A program made the translations under genes and the position numbers. From contig NZ_UGOZ01000001.1 in assembly GCF_900452865.1 (NCBI RefSeq), positions 2,108,001 to 2,172,000 on the forward strand: 64,000 nt of DNA, read 5' to 3'. The DNA comes from Legionella taurinensis. GTDB taxonomy: Bacteria > Pseudomonadota > Gammaproteobacteria > Legionellales > Legionellaceae. This document shows positions 1 to 8,539 of this stretch, piece after piece. Each line of letters starts with the position of its first letter. Positions within the stretch are counted from its first letter, which is position 1. The notes under the pieces are model-generated. The model ran no database searches and was not told the DNA's origin. It worked only from the letters and a program-made list of their open reading frames with translations.

Positions 1-263
1 CCAGCCTGAGCGGCCAGATGAATCACGCGTTGCGGCTGGTGGTCAGCAAACCGTTTCTGTAGGGTCTCGGCATCCACAACATCGTCGGCATGAAAGATAA
101 AATTGTCAAAAGCCTGCAATTGCTCAAGTCTTGCCTGTTTAAGCCGGACATCGTAATAATCATTCAGATTATCGATGCCTACCACCACATCACCCTGTTG
201 CAAACGGTGTTTTGCCAGATGAAATCCGATAAATCCAGAGGCCCCCGTGATTACCAAGCGCAT
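1..263 (-). CDS. NAD-dependent sugar-nucleotide epimerase (N-terminal part; runs off the left edge)
   Basis: Only the first 87 residues lie in the window; the 3' end is beyond base 1. The reading frame starts at the ATG complement of 261-263 and opens with a Rossmann dinucleotide-binding motif, GASGFIG at residues 7-13, after a short beta strand (MRLVIT). The stretch DNLNDYYDVRLKQARL (residues 31-46) and the strand ending VIHLAAQA are characteristic of extended SDR enzymes of the UDP-glucuronate 4-epimerase type. Known for the family: NAD-dependent C4 epimerisation of nucleotide sugars for capsule, LPS O-chain or exopolysaccharide. The exact substrate cannot be told because the Ser/Tyr-x3-Lys catalytic region is outside the window. 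It is divergent from the gene at 399, with an intergenic region of about 135 bases. Confidence 0.85.
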   Translation of the reverse strand, partial: MRLVITGASGFIGFHLAKHRLQQGDVVVGIDNLNDYYDVRLKQARLEQLQAFDNFIFHADDVVDAETLQKRFADHQPQRVIHLAAQA

Positions 264-334
264 AGTCTGTCCTGTAACTTGAAATGGGACAGCAGTATAC
301 TCCCCTTTTACAGGCTGCAAAATACGGCGTGCTT

Positions 335-367
335 CTTAATAAAGGGGTAATCTTTTCTTGGTAAGAT
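335..367 (+). promoter_or_regulatory. PmrA-like tandem box and -10 element upstream of the gene at 399
   Basis: Half-site CTTAATAAA (335-343), then two bases, then GGTAATCTT (346-354): an 11-bp-period direct repeat resembling the Legionella PmrA element, recalled as a tandem of cTTAATatT with a 2-base spacer. A -10-like TAAGAT sits at 362-367, exactly 27 bases after the box start. Two other genes in this window have the same geometry. PmrA binding is inferred. Confidence 0.5.
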
Positions 368-398
368 GAGCGCACTTGTTATTTTTTGAACTCTTTTT

Positions 399-1172
399 AT
401 GCGATTAACACGATTGAACTTTGTAGAATTATGTGCCGAAGCGATTACCGCTTCGCGGGAAAAAGTCACGCCAGGCAATCAATTGAGTGGTTACCTGAAA
501 TTTCATAAAGAAAACAAAAATTACTATGTTGAAGACGTCTTACGTCCGGGCAAGTGGGAAATTGCACCGGATGATCCTGTTCGAATTCATGATTTTATCG
601 AACACACAGGCCTCGGTTATTGCCATGAAATGGCTCAACACCTGATGGTTGAACTCGCATGGCGAATTGATCAGGCAGGAGGGGTGGCTAAAATCAGCCT
701 GGTTAAATCCATGAAAGCGGATCATGCCTACCTGGAAGTCCGAATTTACCTCGCCAAAGAAAGAACGCTGTCCATGTGGGAAGTCGATGCCTGGGATCCA
801 CGAATTATTGATATCAGTAAACGTCCTGACGGTACGGTTAAAAACAAGGAGGCGCTCGACTACGGTTATCTGGTTAAATTACACCGTTCTTTTTTTTCAG
901 ATTCAATTGATTACAGAAAGAAATTTACTTTTACAGAGACTCCTCCTGCCAAGGAAGGCCGACCAGAGGGCAGTTGCACTCCGAAACATCAGGTATTAGA
1001 GAAGCATCAGGATATTTACAGTGATTACTCCCTGGAAGAAGCCATTGAGGATAAAAAAGTCCCACTTCCTGGGAAAATCCATTTTTTGCAACAGATATCC
1101 TTCTGGCAGAAAACTTCCCCTGAACAACCACAGTCCAGCACCACACAGCCTAAAAAAATGCGATTAGCCTGA
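399..1172 (+). CDS. Putative effector: Cys-His-Asp (papain/transglutaminase-like) protein, copy 1 of a tandem pair
   Basis: A 257-residue soluble protein with no signal peptide or membrane segment. Its family is not recognised by name. It is a clear paralog of the next gene (start 1269): the first 36 residues and the central region align nearly without gaps. Conserved in both are GYCxE (Cys75), DHxYL (His109) and W-E-[VI]-D-A-W-D-P-R (Asp130/Asp133). The order and spacing Cys - about 34 residues - His - about 21 residues - Asp suggest a papain-like or transglutaminase-like thiol enzyme (protease, deamidase or acyltransferase); this is inference. The C-terminal part carries a second conserved block, EGxCTP, near residue 193. 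A PmrA-like box lies upstream, typical of Dot/Icm effector genes. The ATG at 399 follows an A/T-rich leader with little obvious Shine-Dalgarno sequence. Substrate and host target are unknown. Confidence 0.8.
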   Translation: MRLTRLNFVELCAEAITASREKVTPGNQLSGYLKFHKENKNYYVEDVLRPGKWEIAPDDPVRIHDFIEHTGLGYCHEMAQHLMVELAWRIDQAGGVAKISLVKSMKADHAYLEVRIYLAKERTLSMWEVDAWDPRIIDISKRPDGTVKNKEALDYGYLVKLHRSFFSDSIDYRKKFTFTETPPAKEGRPEGSCTPKHQVLEKHQDIYSDYSLEEAIEDKKVPLPGKIHFLQQISFWQKTSPEQPQSSTTQPKKMRLA

Positions 1173-1207
1173 TGGCATGCGGGCCCGTGACAACCAAAGC
1201 AAACCTA

Positions 1208-1240
1208 CTTAATAAAGGGCTAATTTTACTCTGTTAAAAT
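1208..1240 (+). promoter_or_regulatory. PmrA-like tandem box and -10 element upstream of the gene at 1269
   Basis: Half-sites CTTAATAAA (1208-1216) and GCTAATTTT (1219-1227) with 11-bp period, followed by -10 TAAAAT at 1235-1240, again 27 bases from the box start. The block is visibly homologous to that at 335-367, so promoter and gene were duplicated together. A start from here also favours ATG 1269 over the in-frame TTG at 1257. Confidence 0.55.
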
Positions 1241-1268
1241 TGGCTTTTTTCTCATTTTGAGCGGTCCA

Positions 1269-2057
1269 ATGCCCTTAACACGCCTTCAGTTTGTGGAATT
1301 ATGTGCTGAAGCCATTGCTTCAACCCGGGAAAAGGTAACGGTTGGCAATCAATTGAGCGGTTACATTAAATTTCACAGGGAAATTAAACAGGGTTACTTT
1401 GAAAACACCATCCGGGTTTTAATCGATGCGATTCCTCCCAACGATTATGTTCAGGTCCATGATCTCATAGAGCACGGCGGCATTGGCTATTGCCGTGAGG
1501 TAGCCTGGCATCTTCTGGTTGAAGTCGGGCAACGCATCCATACCGCTGGGGAAGTCGCTGACATCACCGTCGTAAAATCCAGTCTCATTGATCATGGTTA
1601 CCTTCACGTGTCACTGCAACTGCAGGATGAGAAAACGCCGTCAGTCTGGGAAATAGATGCCTGGGATCCGCGTATCATCGACATAAGCCCTCGTCCCGAT
1701 GGATCGATTAAAAACAGGGAATTGCTTGATTACGGCTACCCCGCCTTAGTCTATGAATCCGTCTCCTCCAATGCGCTAGACTATCGCATCCAATTTCTGT
1801 TCACCGACACACCTAAGCCTTTGGAGGGTCAAGCGGAGGGCCGCTGTACGCCCGTCAGCGAAATGCTTACCAAACATGCCGCCCTCTACAGTGATCATAC
1901 CCTGGATAAAGCACTCGCCCGCAAAAAGATACCGCCAGAGGGAACCTTGCATTACCTGCAAAAAGTATCGATATGGCAGAAAGCAGCGCCTCAGGAAATG
2001 CCTAAGGACGATGAACCCCTCAGCAAAAAAAGACGGCTCAATCCGAGAAATCATTAA
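1269..2057 (+). CDS. Putative effector: Cys-His-Asp protein, copy 2 of the tandem pair
   Basis: This 262-residue paralog of the preceding gene keeps Cys75 (GYCRE), His109 (DHGYL) and Asp130/Asp133 (EIDAWDPR) at identical residue numbers. Sequence outside these motifs has drifted more, so selection appears to hold the putative catalytic core. The start is taken at ATG 1269 because MPLTRLQFVELCAEAI then aligns with residue 1 of copy 1; an in-frame TTG four codons upstream is possible but has no counterpart there. The C-terminus is basic (SKKRRLNPRNH), a possible nuclear-localisation-like tail, while copy 1 ends in KKMRLA. The two genes are about 96 bases apart, each with its own PmrA-like promoter, so they are probably transcribed separately. 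Function is unknown; a thiol hydrolase or acyltransferase is inferred from the triad only. Confidence 0.8.
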   Translation: MPLTRLQFVELCAEAIASTREKVTVGNQLSGYIKFHREIKQGYFENTIRVLIDAIPPNDYVQVHDLIEHGGIGYCREVAWHLLVEVGQRIHTAGEVADITVVKSSLIDHGYLHVSLQLQDEKTPSVWEIDAWDPRIIDISPRPDGSIKNRELLDYGYPALVYESVSSNALDYRIQFLFTDTPKPLEGQAEGRCTPVSEMLTKHAALYSDHTLDKALARKKIPPEGTLHYLQKVSIWQKAAPQEMPKDDEPLSKKRRLNPRNH

Positions 2058-2121
2058 CAGACTCTAGGCCGGCCTGGACTTTCAGCTTATAGTAAATTCA
2101 TCTTCCCAATAAGGATCGACA

Positions 2122-3072
2122 ATGAAAATCAATTTAGCGAATTATTTGGATAAAATCGGCATGCAACAGCTGGACATTGACGGGTTGGACGCCACTCAGC
2201 GGGCGGACTATTTAAAAGAAGTGTATAACGCCCACCTGCTCACTTTTTTCTATCATAATTTTGCATTACGCAAAATCAGCCGCCAGCATCCGGTCAACCG
2301 CCATCACATCACGCTTTTTGATTACCAGAACCTCATGGATGACACGGCGGGCGGTTATTGCTTTCAATCAGCGCGGTTGCTTGCCACCATGCTCAAGGAA
2401 TTAGGTTTTGAAGTCAGTTATTGCGAAGCCCGCGTGTTAAATGGCGCCTCACCCGCCGATTCACAACAGATACTGCCTACCCATGTTGTTTTGCGCGTCG
2501 TTATTGACGAGGCCATTTATTTTCTTGAACCCGGTCTTGGCGCGAAAGCGCCCCGTTTCCCTCTGTTAGTCACCGGCAGCGATGAAACCATTGAGCAAGG
2601 CTACGATCGTTATAAATTTTCTCAACGGCAAGGGTACTACGTGCTTGAAAAGCACGTGAGGGATCAATGGATAACGTTGGTTATGACCGACTTAAAGCCT
2701 ATAAACGACGACAAACTCGCCTTTAATTTGCTGAAGCTGGAACGCCACCTCGAGCAATTGCCCATCCGGGATGAAATCGTGGTCGCGGGACAAATTACGG
2801 CAACGGGTTGCAAAACCTTCTTTTTTGACACCAAGGCCAAAAAATACGCATTTACTGTGGAAGAAAAGGGCGAGTTCACTAAAACAGTGTACGAGTCCAC
2901 CTCGGACGCGTATGAGAAATTAATGTCTGAGTATGTCATTAAAGGCCTCACCAAAGCGGATTTGGCACTGTACGCCAAACAATCCACTCTCCCCCGCCCC
3001 AAAGAGCGATGGACAGTGGATTTTCCCTTGGATAAAACCGAGTTTGCGAAAATGGCAAAAAATCTGCAGTAA
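2122..3072 (+). CDS. Arylamine N-acetyltransferase-like protein
   Basis: A 316-residue protein resembling the NAT family, which transfers acetyl from acetyl-CoA to arylamines through a Cys-His-Asp triad. Visible are GGYCFQSARLL (Cys80, the usual position of the RGGxCxExN catalytic loop), THVVLRV (His121) and YFLEPGLG, where the family normally has Asp in D-x-G-x-G; here the residue is Glu136. The N-terminal helical region (YLKEVYNAHLLTF) also fits NAT. At 316 residues it is longer than common bacterial NATs (about 280), with a lysine-rich C-terminal extension. The start is supported by an AAGGAT Shine-Dalgarno sequence nine bases upstream. It lies 64 bases after the tandem Cys-His-Asp pair, so three consecutive genes carry a thiol triad. 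Altered acyl specificity is possible; the enzyme class is likely but its substrate is unknown. Confidence 0.75.
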   Translation: MKINLANYLDKIGMQQLDIDGLDATQRADYLKEVYNAHLLTFFYHNFALRKISRQHPVNRHHITLFDYQNLMDDTAGGYCFQSARLLATMLKELGFEVSYCEARVLNGASPADSQQILPTHVVLRVVIDEAIYFLEPGLGAKAPRFPLLVTGSDETIEQGYDRYKFSQRQGYYVLEKHVRDQWITLVMTDLKPINDDKLAFNLLKLERHLEQLPIRDEIVVAGQITATGCKTFFFDTKAKKYAFTVEEKGEFTKTVYESTSDAYEKLMSEYVIKGLTKADLALYAKQSTLPRPKERWTVDFPLDKTEFAKMAKNLQ

Positions 3073-3097
3073 AAGGCTGGATGAAACCCAGCCTTTT
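3071..3097. terminator. Bidirectional intrinsic terminator between convergent genes
   Basis: Perfect 10-bp stem AAAAGGCTGG / CCAGCCTTTT with a 7-base loop, giving a T-run on either strand. It overlaps the stop codons of both flanking convergent genes. Confidence 0.85.
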
Positions 3098-4979
3098 AGC
3101 GAATGGTAATGCCCAGGGGTCCAGCTAATCCAGTCGCACCGGAATCCACACAGTTAATGAAACTCGTACCATTGTCAATGGTGCATCTCGTCACTGAATC
3201 GTCATTGGTATTCACGATATAGGCAAAATCATTGCTGCCACTTAAAGCGATTTCCCGCGGGAAATCGAGTCCAACAGCCCCAGTATCGACACAGGACGTA
3301 ACTAAACGGCTGATCGCATTAATCTGGCAGGCAAGCACTGTGTTCGTGCCGGCGCTCGTGATGTAAGCAAGGGTGCCCGCGGAATTCACCGCAATGCCCT
3401 GGGGAATGTTTAATAAAGGATCATTGTAATTGCTGCATCCTTGCAGAGCGCCTGTTCCCGCATTAATACTGCACTGCGTGAGTTCTGAAATGACGGTAAT
3501 GTAGGCAAAATCGCCTGCCGGATGGATCGCCATATTATATGGCGCAAACAACCCTAAGCCGAGGAGTTCCACGCAATTATCCAGTTCATCCGTTGCGGGA
3601 TTGATGTCGCATTGGGTGACGGAGTTCGCGCTTTCGTTGACCACATAGGCGATATCGCCTGCGGCGTTAATGACAATACCGGTAGGGATAGTAAACAGAG
3701 CGCCCGTATTAACACAGCCGCTTAACGCCCCTGAATCCGCATCGACACTGCAAAACGACACGATACTGGTATTCTCATTGGTGATATAAGCCAGGGCACC
3801 CGCCGGATTGAGCGTCACCCCGCCAGGAACAACCAGGCCGCCAGCCCCACTGTCTCCACAGTTGCCTAAATTACCGGTACTGGTATCGACGCTGCATTGC
3901 GTCACCAGTGAAGTGTTCCCGTTGGTAATGTACGCATGCGCATCAATCCCTATCGTGCCCACGACCGCGTTGGTATTAGCACCCTGAATGGGAAAATTAG
4001 TGGGCACCACCGCGTTACCACCCGGCGCAAACGTGATGACACAGCTTCCGCCGGGAAGCACATTGATACACGTATTGGCAGTAACCGACACATTGCCGGC
4101 CAGGGCCGTGGCAGAAAAATCCGGCACGATATTCTGAGCGACCAGCATCAGGGAATCATTGGTGATGGTGATGCTGCCTGTTGAACCATTGGTATTGAAT
4201 TGCAGGGTTGAGGAACCGCTGATGCTGATGTTGGCCACCGGCGGTGCATTGACGGCGATACTGCCAATCACTCCCGTGGTATTACTTCCCCGAATCGTCA
4301 CGTTGGTGGCTGGGATGACGGTATTATCCGGAGTAAAAACAAGATTGCAGGATTGCCCGGCAGCAAGGATTGTACATTGTGAAGCATCCTGAACGACATG
4401 ACCATCCAGCGCAGTGCCCGTGAGCACCGCAGCTACATTTAAGGCAGTTTGTCCCGACAGGTTAGTCACGGTGATATTGCCTGAGCTGCCCCCTGCGACT
4501 AAAAGCAAAGGCGAGCCTGTCAGGTTTAGCTGAACGGACTGATTCATGACCGTCACCTGTAGGCTATTTGCCTGACTGGGCTGCGAACATAAGAACGGAT
4601 CAACACCGGAACCCTGGGTTTTACACACAACCGGCCCTTCATGCAACCCATTGGCCGGAACCTGCGCTCCGTTGATGCGTAAGGTCAACAGGCAATGCGC
4701 TTTGGATGCCAGCGTAAAAGGAATGCTGCACTCACCGGCACTGTTTTTAATCTGAGTCACACCGCTTAGGGGCTTGATGGTCAACGTACGGGTGATGGAG
4801 GTATTGTTCGTTACCTGGTATTGCACGGTGGCGGTTCCATTCGGCGCGACAACCACCTGTGTGGGTGTGGTGGGAAGGAGTGTCCATTTGGGCTGCGCTG
4901 CATAAACACCCTGAAAACAGCCTGAAAAACCAATAAAAAACAGAAAAGCAAGAATCCTGTTTTTTTTACTTTGAGCCAT
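3096..4979 (-). CDS. Exported repeat protein with beta-propeller-like, cysteine-paired repeats
   Basis: About 627 residues. The N-terminus (MAQSKKNRILAFLFFIGFSG then CFQGVYA, Ala) is a signal peptide; cleavage after VYA is likely, while F-S-G-C is a poor lipobox. The middle part (to about residue 345) holds three repeats of about 100 residues with a G-x-I-T-[VI]-T-N block and a C-x-L/V-x-x-G-x-S-C block, like bacterial Ig-like anchor domains. The C-terminal half has six repeats of about 46 residues of the YVTN/beta-propeller kind, each starting A-Y-[IV]-x and each carrying two cysteines spaced C-x11-C (C-x10-C in the last). Disulfide-stabilised blades are inferred. ATG 4979 is preferred over 4985 because GGA then sits at a workable distance. 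Expected in the periplasm or outside the cell; partners unknown. Confidence 0.8.
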   Translation of the reverse strand: MAQSKKNRILAFLFFIGFSGCFQGVYAAQPKWTLLPTTPTQVVVAPNGTATVQYQVTNNTSITRTLTIKPLSGVTQIKNSAGECSIPFTLASKAHCLLTLRINGAQVPANGLHEGPVVCKTQGSGVDPFLCSQPSQANSLQVTVMNQSVQLNLTGSPLLLVAGGSSGNITVTNLSGQTALNVAAVLTGTALDGHVVQDASQCTILAAGQSCNLVFTPDNTVIPATNVTIRGSNTTGVIGSIAVNAPPVANISISGSSTLQFNTNGSTGSITITNDSLMLVAQNIVPDFSATALAGNVSVTANTCINVLPGGSCVITFAPGGNAVVPTNFPIQGANTNAVVGTIGIDAHAYITNGNTSLVTQCSVDTSTGNLGNCGDSGAGGLVVPGGVTLNPAGALAYITNENTSIVSFCSVDADSGALSGCVNTGALFTIPTGIVINAAGDIAYVVNESANSVTQCDINPATDELDNCVELLGLGLFAPYNMAIHPAGDFAYITVISELTQCSINAGTGALQGCSNYNDPLLNIPQGIAVNSAGTLAYITSAGTNTVLACQINAISRLVTSCVDTGAVGLDFPREIALSGSNDFAYIVNTNDDSVTRCTIDNGTSFINCVDSGATGLAGPLGITIR

Positions 4980-5128
4980 GATCATTCCGTGATTCTAATT
5001 AAAATCAAACTATTATTGCTGAGCGGGAGACTTTTGACCAGCGGAATTATCAAACCTTTGCAGGGATTACTATCGCCTGACTATCTGAGTATACTATACC
5101 TCGCCATTCACCATGCCGGATGAACATC

Positions 5129-5950
5129 ATGAGTTTACAAACCACCATTGAAACCTATTTTGAAGACCGTCAACACCTGACACCCGAAACAGCCCCCCCG
5201 GAGATTAAAACCGCGGTAGACGAGGTGCTTTCTGCACTGGATTCGGGCGAATTGCGCGTTGCAGAAAAAATCAACCAGGAGTGGACAGTCCATCAATGGC
5301 TTAAAAAAGCGGTTTTATTGTCATTCCGTCTCTACCCGAATCAGGTAATTGATGCCGGCTTCTGCCAGTTTTATGATAAGGTCCCTCTGAAATTTGCCGC
5401 TTACAGCCGCAGTGATTTTGCCGAGCTGGGTACGCGGATTGTTCCGCATGCCATGGTCAGAAAAGGCGCTTTTATTGGTAAAAATACCGTCCTGATGCCT
5501 TCTTATGTCAACATCGGCGCCTACATCGATGAAGGCGTGATGGTGGACACCTGGGCGACGGTGGGTTCCTGTGCCCAGATTGGCAGAAATGTTCACCTCT
5601 CCGGCGGTGCCGGCATCGGCGGCGTGCTTGAACCCCTGCAGGCGAATCCCACCATCATTGAAGACAATTGCTTCATCGGCGCCCGCTCGGAAGTGGTCGA
5701 AGGCGTGATTGTCGAAAGGGATTCTGTCTTGTCCATGGGAGTCTATTTAGGACAAAGCACCAAAATTTATAACCGCCTGACCAAAACCGTGAGCTACGGC
5801 CGCATTCCCGCAGGCTCCGTCGTTGTGCCTGGAAACATGCCGAGCGACGATGGCAGTCACAGTCTCTATTGCGCGGTGATTGTCAAACAGATTGACGAAA
5901 AAACGCGTGCCAAGGTCAGTATCAATGACTTGCTGAGAGACATCAAATGA
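5129..5950 (+). CDS. dapD: 2,3,4,5-tetrahydropyridine-2,6-dicarboxylate N-succinyltransferase
   Basis: DapD transfers succinyl from succinyl-CoA to tetrahydrodipicolinate in the succinylase branch of diaminopimelate/lysine synthesis, in the cytoplasm. The protein is about 273 residues, the family's usual length. The N-terminal helical region holds [20 protein letters not shown], typical of DapD. The centre is a left-handed beta-helix of hexapeptide repeats ([20 protein letters not shown], then [20 protein letters not shown]), followed by the trimer-forming C-terminus. ATG 5129 is preferred over ATG 5120 because GGA at 5118-5120 gives it a normal Shine-Dalgarno spacing. The stop codon overlaps the dapE start (ATGA), so the two genes are translationally coupled. 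Confidence 0.97.
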   Translation: MSLQTTIETYFEDRQHLTPETAPPEIKTAVDEVLSALDSGELRVAEKINQEWTVHQWLKKAVLLSFRLYPNQVIDAGFCQFYDKVPLKFAAYSRSDFAELGTRIVPHAMVRKGAFIGKNTVLMPSYVNIGAYIDEGVMVDTWATVGSCAQIGRNVHLSGGAGIGGVLEPLQANPTIIEDNCFIGARSEVVEGVIVERDSVLSMGVYLGQSTKIYNRLTKTVSYGRIPAGSVVVPGNMPSDDGSHSLYCAVIVKQIDEKTRAKVSINDLLRDIK

Positions 5951-7083
5951 CGGCAATCAAAGCCTTATTGGCGGAACTCATCCGCTTTCAATCCGTTACC
6001 CCCGAGGATGCCGGATGCCAGCCCTGCATGGCCAATTTTTTAAAAGGGCTGGGCTTTGACTGCCAGCAGCTGGATAATCCGCCGGTGGCCAATTTGTTTG
6101 CCCGCCATGGTCAGGGAAGCCCGTTGCTGGTTTTCGCCGGCCACACAGACGTCGTACCCATCGGCGATGCCGGTAAATGGTTAAGCAATCCCTTTGAACT
6201 GACAGAGAGCAATGGCTTGCTTTATGGTCGAGGCACAGCGGACATGAAGGGCAGCCTGGCGGCCATGATGATCGCTGCACAGCGTTTTATCCATAACCAC
6301 CCCGATTTTTCAGGCAGCCTGGGTTTTTTAATCACCAGCGGGGAGGAAGGGGATCTGTTTGATAAAGGCACCCCGCACGTGATGGCCGCTTTAAAAACCC
6401 AGGGCATACACATTGATTATTGTGTGGTCGGCGAACCTTCCAGTACGCATCACGTGGGTGATGTGGTCAAAATAGGCCGCCGCGGTTCGTTGTCGGCCAA
6501 CATGGTCATCCACGGCAAACAGGGGCATGTCGCCTACCCTCATCTCGCTGAAAACCCCATTCATACCGTAAGCCCCGCGCTGGCTGAACTCACCCACAGA
6601 CGCTGGGATGAAGGCAATCCGCATTTTCCTCCGACCTCCATGCAGATTACTCACCTTAAGGCCGGAGGCCACGCCGGCAATATTATTCCTGGAGAATTGG
6701 AATTGCAGTTAAATTTCCGCTTTTCCACGGAGCAAACCCCGGAAAAACTGCAGGACGAGGTGGAAGACTGTTTAAAACGACACGGCTTAAAGGCGGACAT
6801 TGACTGGCGGGTAAACGGCCTTCCCTTCCTGACCAATCAAGGCAATCTGCTGGAAAGTGCACGGGAAGTGATTCAAACCATCACGGGCAAAGAACCTGAG
6901 TTATCCACCAGCGGCGGCACGTCAGATGGGCGGTTTATCGCGCCTTATGGCGTGGAAGTGATTGAGCTTGGCCCGGTTAACGCCACCATTCATCAGGTTA
7001 ATGAATGTGTTTCAGAGCGCGAACTGGAGACTTTAAGCCTGATTTATTACGCGCTCTGTGAGAAATTATTGTGCCCCTGTTAA
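5947..7083 (+). CDS. dapE: Succinyl-diaminopimelate desuccinylase
   Basis: DapE is a di-zinc M20-family amidohydrolase that removes succinate from N-succinyl-LL-diaminopimelate, the step after DapC/ArgD. The length, 378 residues, is standard. Metal and catalytic motifs are present: FAGHTDVVP (first metal ligand His and catalytic Asp), [10 protein letters not shown] (bridging Asp), TSGEEGD (catalytic Glu and ligand) and a C-terminal TIHQVNE (last His ligand). A dimerisation 'lid' domain lies between about residues 180 and 290. It overlaps dapD by four bases. The next gene is convergent, only four bases away, with no clear hairpin between. Confidence 0.97.
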   Translation: MTAIKALLAELIRFQSVTPEDAGCQPCMANFLKGLGFDCQQLDNPPVANLFARHGQGSPLLVFAGHTDVVPIGDAGKWLSNPFELTESNGLLYGRGTADMKGSLAAMMIAAQRFIHNHPDFSGSLGFLITSGEEGDLFDKGTPHVMAALKTQGIHIDYCVVGEPSSTHHVGDVVKIGRRGSLSANMVIHGKQGHVAYPHLAENPIHTVSPALAELTHRRWDEGNPHFPPTSMQITHLKAGGHAGNIIPGELELQLNFRFSTEQTPEKLQDEVEDCLKRHGLKADIDWRVNGLPFLTNQGNLLESAREVIQTITGKEPELSTSGGTSDGRFIAPYGVEVIELGPVNATIHQVNECVSERELETLSLIYYALCEKLLCPC

Positions 7084-7087
7084 GTCC

Positions 7088-8356
7088 TTAAGCTCGGGCA
7101 GAATAAGACGTCCCGGTGATGGGCGTCTCGTGTTCTTCTTCAAGCACCGTCTTGTCATTAACCACTTTGGCAACGCAGGAGTCGGACCAGACATTCAGGG
7201 CGGTTTCCAGCATATCAATCAAGCTGTAGAAAGGCAGGATAATTCCCATCAGGGTAATGGGCACATTCATACTGGCCAAGAGGCTGGTGCTTAAGAAAAA
7301 GCACCCCATGGGAACCCCGGCATTGCCAATGGCCGCCACCGTCGCGATCAAGACCCATAAAGCCATCATGGGCAAGGAAATGACCATGCCGTGATTTTGC
7401 ATCAAATAAATCACAGTGGCGAAAATAAAGGCGGCACAACCATTCATATTCAGGCTGGTGCATAAAGGAAGCACAAAACGGCTAATGGCGGGCTTAACCG
7501 CGAGATTTTTCTCCGCCGTTTCCATTGTCACTGGTAAAGTACCGACCGAAGACTTGGAAAAGAATGCCAGCGACAACGCCGGCAACATGGCCCGCATGGC
7601 AGAAAAAGGTTTAATCCCATGCGCTTTAAGCCAGAGCGGTAATACCACAAAACCCTGGATAAGGTTAGCCAATACGACAATCAGCAGGTACTCACCGATC
7701 CCCTTGATGGATTTGCCATTCTGCAATTGAATCACCGTGGCGGTAATAAACCCATAAAGACCCAGCGGAATCACGGCAATTACCCATTTGGTAATGACCA
7801 TGAACAAGCCATGGGCGCCGCGGAAAAACTGGGTAATGGTTTGTCTCGAATCCTGATCAGGAATGTAGCGAATCGCCACACCGGTGACGATGCCAAGTAA
7901 CAACACCCCCATGACCTGATGTTCAATAAACGGACTGAAAATGGTTGACGGAATCAGGTTGGCCACATGGCTTAAATACTGATAGTCATTGGCTTTCGGT
8001 GCGGCCAATCCCTGAATACTACCGACCATGCTGGGATGAATCAGAATGTAAAGAAGGCAACTAATGGCCGCGGCAATCAGCGTAGTTCCCAGGGTATAAG
8101 TCATCGCCCGCTGCCAGATGCGTCGCATGGGACCGTCAGCGCGGTAATTCGACAGCGTCACAATAATCGACAAGGCAATAATAGGCAGGCTGATGCATTT
8201 AAAGACATTGATAAAGACATCGGCGATGAATAAGCCAAATTGCTGTAAGGGTTTAATGCCAGACCAGCCGGTCAAAAGGCCAAGGGCAATCATCACGGCA
8301 TAAAGAACAGGGGTACTCAACCAGATTTTTTTAGGGGAAGACGAGGAGATGCACAT
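7088..8356 (-). CDS. Dicarboxylate/amino acid:cation symporter (DAACS family)
   Basis: A 422-residue inner-membrane transporter of the GltP/SstT/TcyP/DctA fold, which takes up dicarboxylates or amino acids with H+ or Na+. Several hydrophobic segments are visible from about residue 13. The re-entrant hairpin HP1 carries the serine-rich motif FFSKSSVGTLPVTM; TM7 reads SLNMNGCAAF, where acidic-amino-acid carriers have NMDGT; HP2 reads GNAGVPMG. The Cys and loss of Asp in TM7 argue against a plain glutamate/aspartate carrier and leave a neutral amino acid or cystine as possible cargo. A strong sigma-70 promoter, an inverted repeat at the start site and a short ORF ending in three cysteines lie upstream. 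Substrate assignment is inference. Confidence 0.9.
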   Translation of the reverse strand: MCISSSSPKKIWLSTPVLYAVMIALGLLTGWSGIKPLQQFGLFIADVFINVFKCISLPIIALSIIVTLSNYRADGPMRRIWQRAMTYTLGTTLIAAAISCLLYILIHPSMVGSIQGLAAPKANDYQYLSHVANLIPSTIFSPFIEHQVMGVLLLGIVTGVAIRYIPDQDSRQTITQFFRGAHGLFMVITKWVIAVIPLGLYGFITATVIQLQNGKSIKGIGEYLLIVVLANLIQGFVVLPLWLKAHGIKPFSAMRAMLPALSLAFFSKSSVGTLPVTMETAEKNLAVKPAISRFVLPLCTSLNMNGCAAFIFATVIYLMQNHGMVISLPMMALWVLIATVAAIGNAGVPMGCFFLSTSLLASMNVPITLMGIILPFYSLIDMLETALNVWSDSCVAKVVNDKTVLEEEHETPITGTSYSARA

Positions 8357-8407
8357 AACTAAACTCTTGATTAAAAAGGATTCGGGACCAACAGGAATAC
8401 AGTAGGA

Positions 8408-8476
8408 TTAACAGCAACAGGCAAACAGCAGCAGGTTGAGATTAAAAAATTCCGTGTGGACCAGAACTGTTTTCAT
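8408..8476 (-). CDS. Possible leader peptide ending Ala-Cys-Cys-Cys
   Basis: A 22-codon ORF begins about 29 bases after the predicted transcription start and ends 51 bases before the symporter start codon. It ends in A-C-C-C-stop (GCC TGT TGC TGT TAA), preceded by a leucine-rich run (NLNLLLF). Its Shine-Dalgarno region is weak (GAG about 12 bases upstream). No convincing terminator hairpin was found between it and the symporter, so any control may act on translation. A leader sensing charged tRNA-Cys is inferred from position and composition only. Confidence 0.3.
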   Translation of the reverse strand: MKTVLVHTEFFNLNLLLFACCC

Positions 8477-8494
8477 ATCAGAATGTTCTCGTTT

Positions 8495-8509
8495 TGTACA
8501 TTGAGTACA
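8495..8509. promoter_or_regulatory. Inverted repeat at the predicted start site of the symporter promoter
   Basis: Perfect TGTAC-N5-GTACA repeat lying across the expected transcription start of the 8512-8539 promoter, where a repressor could block initiation. The regulator is not identifiable. Confidence 0.4.
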
Positions 8510-8511
8510 CC

Positions 8512-8539
8512 ATTTTAACATAGCCACCTTGATTGTCAA
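8512..8539 (-). promoter_or_regulatory. Sigma-70 promoter for the symporter
   Basis: On the minus strand, -35 TTGACA (perfect; complement of 8534-8539), 16-base spacer, -10 TAAAAT (complement of 8512-8517). The start site would fall near 8505, giving a leader of about 150 bases before the symporter. Confidence 0.7.
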
